From NCBI GenBank assembly GCA_007128085.1, contig SKYC01000020.1:1-21013 (forward strand): 21,013 nt of DNA. The letters are read 5' to 3'. The notes under the pieces were generated by a model. It ran no database searches, was not told where the DNA came from, and saw only the letters and a list, made by a program, of their open reading frames with translations. Positions 15,803 to 21,013 of this stretch are shown piece by piece. Position 1 is the stretch's first letter. Each line of letters begins with the position of its first letter. The position numbers and the translations under genes were made by a program. This stretch comes from Saprospiraceae bacterium. Its GTDB lineage: Bacteria; Bacteroidota; Bacteroidia; Chitinophagales; Saprospiraceae.

Positions 15803-16604
15803 CTCGAATTACTTTAAACCACGGATTGAGTAAATTTTCCTTATTGTAAACCAATGCTTTTCCTGTATTCCAGTCAACTACCCGACAACCGGCTGCCCTG
15901 CAAATGGCATCTCCCGCAGCGGTATCCCATTCCATGGTCGGTGCCGGTCTGGGATAGAGGTCGGCCCGGCCTTCGGCAACGAGGCAGAGTTTCAGTGAAC
16001 TGCCGGCAGAAATGGTTTCTAAGCCAGGTTGTTCCCTTTTCATTTCTTCCAGAAAGTCCCGGGTGGGTTCATTGAGGTGAGACCTGCTGGCAACAACCGT
16101 ATACGGACGGTCTGTTGGAATCAATGGCAGCTTTTGCCCCTTTGTTTTAGCGAGCTCACCCGGTTGTCGGATCCCGCTTTTTTTAATGGCCTCTCCATTG
16201 TAAATGCCTGAGTACAAGTCCCCGGTAACCGGAGCGTAAACGACTCCCAATTGTGGATATCCGTTTTTTATCAATGCGATGTTTACCGTAAACTCACCGT
16301 TTCTCTTCACGAACTCCCGCGTGCCGTCCAGCGGATCGATCATCCAGAATTCACCCCAGTTCTCCCGCTTTCGGAAGGGAATTTCCCGGCCTTCCTCACT
16401 CAAAATGGGAAGATCGGTTTCCCGCAGTATTTCCCTTATGGCTTCATCGGCCTGACGATCGGCAAGAGTAAGAGGGGAGTTGTCTTCTTTGTGATCTACC
16501 GAAAAATCCGTTCGGTAGATTTCCATTATTCGCTGACCGGCAATTACAGCAGCTTTTTCAGCCGCCTGGATGTATGAATTCGGTGACAATGGTTTTTGGC
16601 GCAT
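15792..16604 (-). CDS. cysQ: 3'(2'),5'-bisphosphate nucleotidase CysQ
   Basis: A 270-residue Mg2+-dependent, Li+-sensitive-type phosphatase that hydrolyses 3'-phosphoadenosine 5'-phosphate to AMP, relieving PAP build-up during sulfate assimilation. Signatures from the ATG at 16604: ADRQADEAI; SEEG (69-72); DPLDGTREF (90-98); GVVYAPVTGDLY; and WDTAAGDA (226-233), the second metal motif. Length fits the family. The ORF can be extended 15 codons upstream, but the MRQKPLSPNS start places translation right after a perfect -7 box, and the extra residues resemble no family sequence. It is the first gene of the minus-strand operon, divergent from the APS reductase gene, consistent with coordinated sulfur control. 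Confidence 0.94.
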   Translation of the reverse strand: MRQKPLSPNSYIQAAEKAAVIAGQRIMEIYRTDFSVDHKEDNSPLTLADRQADEAIREILRETDLPILSEEGREIPFRKRENWGEFWMIDPLDGTREFVKRNGEFTVNIALIKNGYPQLGVVYAPVTGDLYSGIYNGEAIKKSGIRQPGELAKTKGQKLPLIPTDRPYTVVASRSHLNEPTRDFLEEMKREQPGLETISAGSSLKLCLVAEGRADLYPRPAPTMEWDTAAGDAICRAAGCRVVDWNTGKALVYNKENLLNPWFKVIRDDR

Positions 16605-16608
16605 GGTA

Positions 16609-16616
16609 CAAAAATA
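16609..16616 (-). promoter_or_regulatory. Candidate -7 box of the cysQ operon
   Basis: The minus strand reads TATTTTTG, a perfect TAnnTTTG, four bases before the ATG at 16604. Transcription would start at or just before the start codon, implying a leaderless message. No TTG is found at a usual -33 distance. Confidence 0.5.
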
Positions 16617-16625
16617 GAAATTTTT

Positions 16626-16649
16626 TTGAGAGAGCTGGTGAACTCTCAA
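16626..16649. promoter_or_regulatory. Inverted repeat TTGAGAG/CTCTCAA in the divergent sulfur region
   Basis: A perfect 7-bp inverted repeat with a 10-base spacer lies just upstream of the cysQ -7 box, about where a repressor or activator would act. No regulator is identified. Confidence 0.35.
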
Positions 16650-16734
16650 CTATTTCGAGCGATAAACCAAGATCCTTTTATCAGCGAAAGGTTGTAAGCA
16701 TAAAGATTTTCCATTTAAATAATCCCGGTGAATA

Positions 16735-16746
16735 CCGATATATCGG
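16735..16746. promoter_or_regulatory. 12-bp perfect palindrome CCGATATATCGG, candidate operator of cysH operon
   Basis: A perfect dyad covers the -33 zone of the cysH promoter, ending 10 bases before the -7 box. An overlapping CGGT-gaat-ACCG repeat at 16726-16737 adds symmetry. Its position suggests control by a dimeric regulator. Confidence 0.4.
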
Positions 16747-16756
16747 CATTGTTTTA

Positions 16757-16764
16757 TAATTTTG
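16757..16764 (+). promoter_or_regulatory. Candidate -7 box of the cysH operon
   Basis: TAATTTTG is a perfect TAnnTTTG, 11 bases before the ATG at 16776, giving a predicted 5' leader of only a few bases. No clear -33 TTG is present; the palindrome occupies that position, which may indicate activator dependence. Confidence 0.55.
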
Positions 16765-16775
16765 TTTAAAGCAGA

Positions 16776-17477
16776 ATGGCCATTATGGAAAAAAATGCAT
16801 TGGAGAACCCCACCAAAGAAAGGGTAAAAACAAGTCTGAGTTTTCTCGGGGAAAAGTTGGAACTTTATGAAAATCAAGGGCGAAGAATTCTTATGACTTC
16901 TTCTTTTCAAACCCAGAGTGTTCCTCTTCTCCACCTGATCAGCCGTCATTTTCCCGGGGTTGAAGTCCTGTTTATTGATACCGGTTTTTTGTTTGCAGAA
17001 ACCTACGCTTTTAAAAATCAATTGGAGCGCCAAATGGGATTGAATATAAAGGTTTTGGAGTCGGAGCGCACCTACGCTGCACAAAAAGACAGCCGCGGAT
17101 TGTTTTTGTACGCCTCGGATACCGATAAGTGTTGCAGAATCAATAAAGTCATCCCACTGAACAATTACCTGAAACCGGGCGATGTATGGATAAGTGGTGT
17201 GAGAAGGGACCAAACCCCCTGGAGGAGTGAAATGGAAAGTGAGGAGACCGATTCCAGAGGCATTACCCGCCTGCACCCCATGCTGGATTGGACAGCCAGG
17301 GATATTTACCGCTACATCAACCATTTTGGACTGCCCAAACACCCACTGGAAAACAAGGGTTTTGACAGCATTGGATGTGTACCCTGCACCCATCCATGTG
17401 ACCTGGAAGGCGACAGAGGCGGCAGGTGGTTGGGGAGCAATAAAACCGAATGTGGACTGCATACTGAAAACAGATAA
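16776..17477 (+). CDS. cysH: Assimilatory APS reductase (4Fe-4S type)
   Basis: A 233-residue thioredoxin-dependent enzyme of the PAPS reductase family, reducing adenylyl sulfate to sulfite in the cytoplasm. Motifs: TSSFQTQSVPLLHL (the PP-loop-like nucleotide site, 41-54); IDTGFLFAETY (67-77); KCC (118-120); GVRRDQTPWR (141-150); IGCVPC (199-204); and RGGRW with ECGLH at the C-terminus, where Cys226 is the catalytic cysteine. The two cysteine pairs (119/120 and 201/204) are the 4Fe-4S ligands that distinguish APS reductases from cluster-free PAPS reductases. Alternative start: ATG at 16785. Two bases separate its stop from the downstream SDR gene. It lies divergent from cysQ and the putative sulfate permease, giving a compact sulfate-assimilation locus; ATP sulfurylase genes are not in the window. 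Confidence 0.93.
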   Translation: MAIMEKNALENPTKERVKTSLSFLGEKLELYENQGRRILMTSSFQTQSVPLLHLISRHFPGVEVLFIDTGFLFAETYAFKNQLERQMGLNIKVLESERTYAAQKDSRGLFLYASDTDKCCRINKVIPLNNYLKPGDVWISGVRRDQTPWRSEMESEETDSRGITRLHPMLDWTARDIYRYINHFGLPKHPLENKGFDSIGCVPCTHPCDLEGDRGGRWLGSNKTECGLHTENR

Positions 17478-17479
17478 TT

Positions 17480-18376
17480 ATGAAAATACTGCTCACCGGC
17501 GGAGCCGGTTATGTCGGATACAGCCTGGTCAGAGCCCTGCACAGGCGACCGGAGATAAGTCAAATAAAAGTGTACGACAATTTGTCGCGAACGGGATTTA
17601 ACTTTTTTACAGGCACTGAAAAATTACCCAAAGTACAATTTGTAAAAGGGGACATCCTGGATACCGATCGATTGAAAGGGGCACTGGAGGAAACAGATGT
17701 CGTCTATCACCTCGCCGCATTTGTCAGCCAGCCTTACAATCACCTGCAAAACCTTCAATACGAACAAGTCAATCGGTGGGGAACTCTGAGCCTGGCGCGG
17801 GCCATTGAAAAGTGCGGATCTGTCTCCCGGGTTTTCTACCTGAGCTCTACGGCCGTCTACGGTTTCAGAAACGATATAAAGATCAGCGACCCGCCCACAC
17901 CAAACAATGCCTACGGAGACAGCAAGTTGGAGGGAGAGCAGTATTTTAAATTGCTGAGCGAAGGAAAAGAGATAGCGGTCATCCGCGCTGCCAATGTTTT
18001 TGGCTACAATCCATGTATGCGGCTCGACAGCGTGATCAATTCCTGGATATTCAAAGGACTTACAGAAGGGAAGATCAATATTTACGGCAGCGGAGACCAG
18101 GAGCGCGCTTTTGTAAGTTTGGAGAGCCTTACGGATCAACTGTGCGGACTCCTGGATAGAAAAGTTGAGAGTCCCACCGCCGTCATCGACTTTTGTACTT
18201 CCCTCAATCGCATCAGAGATTGGTTATTGACGCAGCTGCCGGAACTGGAGTACACCTACCTCAATAGAAACCAATTGTTTCCCGGCCAGAGGTTTCCCGA
18301 ATTTGATATGGATGAACAGCATGGTGAAATTCTGGACCGCACTTTTTCACAAATGCGTAAATCACTCGTCATTTGA
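17480..18376 (+). CDS. NAD-dependent epimerase/dehydratase (extended SDR)
   Basis: A 298-residue Rossmann-fold oxidoreductase. It has the dinucleotide motif GGAGYVG (7-13), the acidic residue in VYDNLSR (Asp33, favouring NAD), DVVYHLAA (73-80), SSTAVYG (122-128) and the catalytic YGDSK (Tyr145, Lys149). Family members are mostly nucleotide-sugar epimerases or dehydratases; the C-terminal substrate region (ANVFGYNPCMRLDSVINSW) is not specific enough to name a substrate. The start is two bases after the cysH stop, and the gene overlaps the next by four bases, so all three form one operon. Its association with sulfur and 2-hydroxyglutarate genes is unexplained. Confidence 0.9.
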   Translation: MKILLTGGAGYVGYSLVRALHRRPEISQIKVYDNLSRTGFNFFTGTEKLPKVQFVKGDILDTDRLKGALEETDVVYHLAAFVSQPYNHLQNLQYEQVNRWGTLSLARAIEKCGSVSRVFYLSSTAVYGFRNDIKISDPPTPNNAYGDSKLEGEQYFKLLSEGKEIAVIRAANVFGYNPCMRLDSVINSWIFKGLTEGKINIYGSGDQERAFVSLESLTDQLCGLLDRKVESPTAVIDFCTSLNRIRDWLLTQLPELEYTYLNRNQLFPGQRFPEFDMDEQHGEILDRTFSQMRKSLVI

Positions 18377-19578
18377 AAATCAGAGTGGGTGTCATCGGAG
18401 GTGGAATAACCGGTTTGGCCACCGCTTTTAAATTACTCAAAAAAAGAGCGGATCGGATCGAGCTTTCTCTGATGGAAAAAGAGCGGGAGGTCGGATTGCA
18501 CCAAAGTAGTCACAACAGTGGCGTACTTCATGCCGGCCTTGCGTACGCTCCCCATTCCGCCAAAGCCCAACTGGCTCGTTCGGGAATCCGCCAAATGATT
18601 GCTTTTTGTCGAGAGCACGACATTCCTCACGAGCAGTGCGGAAAACTGGTGTTGGCGACCGACAGTCAAGAGGTGGAGGAATTGGAAAAATTGCGGACCA
18701 ATGGGCTGAGGAACGGACTCATTGGTTTGAGGATACTCGACCGGGAGGAGTACTTGGAAAAAGAGCCCTATGCGGGAGGGGTAAAGGCTTTACTGGTGCC
18801 CGAGGAAGGCATAGTCGATTTTAAGGGAGTTTGCGATGGTCTGCGGAGAGAAATCGAAGCTCTCGGAGGCCATGTGGTCAACGGTTTTAAGTTTACAGCC
18901 GTTGAACAGCGGGGTGGGGAACAAAGGCTGCGGTCATCGAGGGGAGAGGAGGTTGTTGTGGATTACACCATTAATTGTGGCGGGTTATACGCCGATCGCA
19001 TCGCTCATTTATTTGGTGTCCATCCCGCTGTCAGAATCGTTCCGTTCAGGGGTGATTTTTACCGCTTTAAGGCCTCGTCGGATCGCCTGGTCAACGACTT
19101 GATATACCCTCTGGCAGACCCTCGGTATCCTTTTTTAGGGGTTCACCTCACTCGATTGATCACCGGAGAAAAGGAGGCGGGCCCCAATGCCGTGCTGGCC
19201 TTCAGTCGGGAGGGTTACAACTGGTGGGACATCCATCCCGGAGAGTTGGGCTCGGCCCTTTCCTACAAAGGCTTTCGCCGTTTTGTAAAAAAGCACCCCT
19301 ATATGGTGGCTTCCGAATTGCAATCTACTCTTTGGAAATCCCATTTTGTAAAGAGGTTAAAACCACTTCTTCCGGAGATTGAGGAGCGGGATTTGGAAAA
19401 GAGCAGATCCGGTGTTCGCGCGCAGGCCATGGACAAAAAGGGAAATCTCGCAGGAGATTTTGAGTTGATGCAGGGTGAACATTCGACTCATCTGATCAAT
19501 GCCCCCAGCCCCGCGGCAACCGCTTCATTGGCCATAGGAGACTGGATCTCCGACAAAGTGCTCTCCTATTTGGACTAG
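18373..19578 (+). CDS. lhgO: L-2-hydroxyglutarate oxidase/dehydrogenase (FAD)
   Basis: A 401-residue DAO-fold flavoprotein that oxidises L-2-hydroxyglutarate to 2-oxoglutarate, passing electrons to oxygen or the quinone pool. Motifs: FAD-binding GGGITG (9-14) with LMEKE at the end of strand two; HNSGVLHAGLAY (47-58), typical of LhgO/L2HGDH; INCGGLYAD; RGDFYRF; and the C-terminal NAPSPAATASLAIG. Length matches bacterial LhgO. The start is a TTG whose last two bases form the TGA of the preceding gene (TTGA, 4-base overlap), suggesting translational coupling. An in-frame TAA at 18358-18360 excludes an upstream start. The only other option is a GTG at 18385, which would truncate the first strand of the Rossmann fold. 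Confidence 0.92.
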   Translation: MKIRVGVIGGGITGLATAFKLLKKRADRIELSLMEKEREVGLHQSSHNSGVLHAGLAYAPHSAKAQLARSGIRQMIAFCREHDIPHEQCGKLVLATDSQEVEELEKLRTNGLRNGLIGLRILDREEYLEKEPYAGGVKALLVPEEGIVDFKGVCDGLRREIEALGGHVVNGFKFTAVEQRGGEQRLRSSRGEEVVVDYTINCGGLYADRIAHLFGVHPAVRIVPFRGDFYRFKASSDRLVNDLIYPLADPRYPFLGVHLTRLITGEKEAGPNAVLAFSREGYNWWDIHPGELGSALSYKGFRRFVKKHPYMVASELQSTLWKSHFVKRLKPLLPEIEERDLEKSRSGVRAQAMDKKGNLAGDFELMQGEHSTHLINAPSPAATASLAIGDWISDKVLSYLD

Positions 19579-19596
19579 AATCCAATTTTTTCTTCA

Positions 19597-21013
19597 TTAA
19601 TTTCTGGCAAAGACGATGTTTTGATTTTCTGCTCTGGCCAATTGTCTTTGATAGGAGAACCATTCTTCGTATTTTTCCGGTTCAAACAAGCCGGAGAAAG
19701 TTTCCATCCTTCTGATGAAAAGGACTTTGTCGTCAAAAATTTCAAACCGGGATTCGTATTTTCCAAAATCGGATTGGAGAGATTGACTTCGATGAGTCGA
19801 CTCAACCATAAAACCATCGGGAATTTTATATACCACGGTATCGGTAATGGTTCTCTCAAACTTCAGTTCAAAAGGGGTACTTCGGTTTCTGTTTCGCGGC
19901 GGAGCTCCGATATTGTTGATGAGAGCATTGACGGGTACAATCATTCGTCCGCCACTGATGTCGGCAAAAGACCTCAGACTGATATCCATTTGAATTTGTG
20001 CGATGGGGTTATCCAGGTGGTGGCCCATCAATGAATACTGGTTGATTCTGTAGTTGGGGAAGCCAAAATTACTGTAAAGCCAACGCTCTTGTTCGTCTTT
20101 ACTCAATTGAATAGCACCGAGATAATCGACGAAAAATATGCCACCTGCACGGTAGGAATAGCTTGCGGTTCCACTTCCATCGGATTTCAAATCAACGACA
20201 ATGCTGGTTTTCTTTAGATTCTCTGACCTCGAATATGCGGGTGTACGAGTCAGCATTCCACCATTTTCTGTGATCAATAGCACCGGGCGGTTGTCCGTGA
20301 AATCCCCCAGGTGATTGAAGGGTAGACGCTGACTGGTGCACTCCAGCCAGATGGTATCGCCCTCGAGTGGGATACTCAGTATGACGTGATTGAACTGAGA
20401 GATGGGAAAATCCTCTACAATCGAGTAATTTCCCACCCCGGCCATGACCAGGGTGTAATAGGATTCAATTCCCACGGCTTTTAGCATGGCCATCATGTAA
20501 TTGGTCAGTGCTTTGCAATCGCCGTAACCAACGCGATCCACCGTTTTGGCATCAAAGGGTTGCATGCCCCCTATTCCCAGACTAACGTTTACGTAGCGCG
20601 TTCTCGACTGCATGAATTGATAGATGGCTTTCACCTTTTCTCTGTCGGTTTCCAAACCACTTACCAGTTCTTTGAGAAAAGTCACGCGTTCTCGGGGCAA
20701 CTCATCCCGGCCTTCATTCAGGCTCCATATCCACCTGCCGAATTCTTCCCAGCTGCCTGCCCATCCTTCATAGCCGTCGTATTCAAAGTGGTTGGGAGCG
20801 AACATGATTTTGGCTACCATGTTGTCGGAGGCCGGTGCGAGAAATTCTCTTCTGACAGCCGGAATATTTTCAAACTCCCATTTCAACTCTCCAACCTCCT
20901 GTGTTTTTTCGAATTGTATTTGCTCCCCCAGATTGAAAGTGCGGTAGTGGATATTGATGTCATTCGGAAAGGAAATGGTCAAGGAGGCATTTTGACAACT
21001 CGTATTATAACTC
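19597..21013 (-). CDS. Transglutaminase-like DUF3857-family protein (partial, N-terminus outside window)
   Basis: 472 codons are visible, open to the right edge with no stop; the TTG at 20982 is not a true start because the frame continues (SYNTSCQNASL). The visible part begins after the probable DUF3857 domain and contains PAVRREFLAP, the transglutaminase-like core with Cys in RVGYGDCKALTNY (codon 20515-20517), His in QFNHVILSIP (20386-20388) and Glu in IWLECTSQ (20341-20343) where other members have Asp, then a C-terminal beta domain ending EPEKYEEWFSYQRQL. Bacteroidota carry many of these secreted or periplasmic proteins. Their activity is largely uncharacterised; proteolysis or crosslinking is inferred from the triad. 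It converges with lhgO, with 18 bases between stops. Confidence 0.88.
   Translation of the reverse strand, partial: SYNTSCQNASLTISFPNDINIHYRTFNLGEQIQFEKTQEVGELKWEFENIPAVRREFLAPASDNMVAKIMFAPNHFEYDGYEGWAGSWEEFGRWIWSLNEGRDELPRERVTFLKELVSGLETDREKVKAIYQFMQSRTRYVNVSLGIGGMQPFDAKTVDRVGYGDCKALTNYMMAMLKAVGIESYYTLVMAGVGNYSIVEDFPISQFNHVILSIPLEGDTIWLECTSQRLPFNHLGDFTDNRPVLLITENGGMLTRTPAYSRSENLKKTSIVVDLKSDGSGTASYSYRAGGIFFVDYLGAIQLSKDEQERWLYSNFGFPNYRINQYSLMGHHLDNPIAQIQMDISLRSFADISGGRMIVPVNALINNIGAPPRNRNRSTPFELKFERTITDTVVYKIPDGFMVESTHRSQSLQSDFGKYESRFEIFDDKVLFIRRMETFSGLFEPEKYEEWFSYQRQLARAENQNIVFARN

Noticed and set aside
16650..17462. 270-codon minus-strand open frame
   Set aside because: It lies opposite the APS reductase gene, which has all its catalytic motifs; the antisense product resembles nothing.

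Overview
The window looks like chromosomal DNA from a member of the Bacteroidota, probably a marine or Saprospiria/Lewinella-like lineage (the lineage is inference). The evidence is two proteins ending in type IX secretion (T9SS) type A sorting domains, a choice-of-anchor B / HYR / dockerin-like surface protein, a collagen-like S74 fibre protein with an N-terminal domain typical of the phylum, and promoter -7 boxes matching the Bacteroidota consensus TAnnTTTG. No rRNA, tRNA, CRISPR array, insertion sequence or phage module was seen.

Layout, left to right. (1) At 1-547 (-) is the N-terminal part of an EgtD-type histidine methyltransferase, cut by the window edge. (2) At 731-3458 (+) is a two-gene surface unit: a small T9SS cargo protein followed 4 nt later by a collagen-like, trimeric-head-repeat, S74-chaperone fibre protein. 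(3) At 3518-5610 (-) are a DoxX-like membrane protein and DNA polymerase IV (DinB), separated by 419 nt that contain a strongly self-complementary element. (4) At 5898-10457 (+) is a 1519-residue multidomain T9SS surface protein. (5) At 10464-11867 (-) is a beta-CASP metallo-beta-lactamase-fold RNA-processing hydrolase. (6) At 12039-16604 (-) is a cysQ / SLC13 transporter / membrane-fused alpha/beta-hydrolase operon. (7) At 16776-19578 (+), divergent from it, is an APS reductase / SDR epimerase / L-2-hydroxyglutarate oxidase operon. (8) At 19597-21013 (-) is a transglutaminase-like DUF3857-family protein whose N-terminus lies outside the window.

The clearest functional theme is assimilatory sulfur metabolism around 15.0-17.5 kb. 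An SLC13 permease (probably sulfate uptake), CysQ (PAP removal) and a 4Fe-4S APS reductase flank one 171-nt divergent regulatory region. That region carries two perfect TAnnTTTG boxes, a 12-bp perfect palindrome and a 7-bp inverted repeat. The second theme is cell-surface and secreted proteins (T9SS cargo and the trimeric fibre).

I found no complete, obviously new defence or mobile system. The best candidates for something undescribed are the self-complementary element at 4301-4428, the T9SS-cargo/S74-fibre gene pair, the cysH-SDR-lhgO operon, and the leaderless or near-leaderless promoter arrangement seen at several genes.
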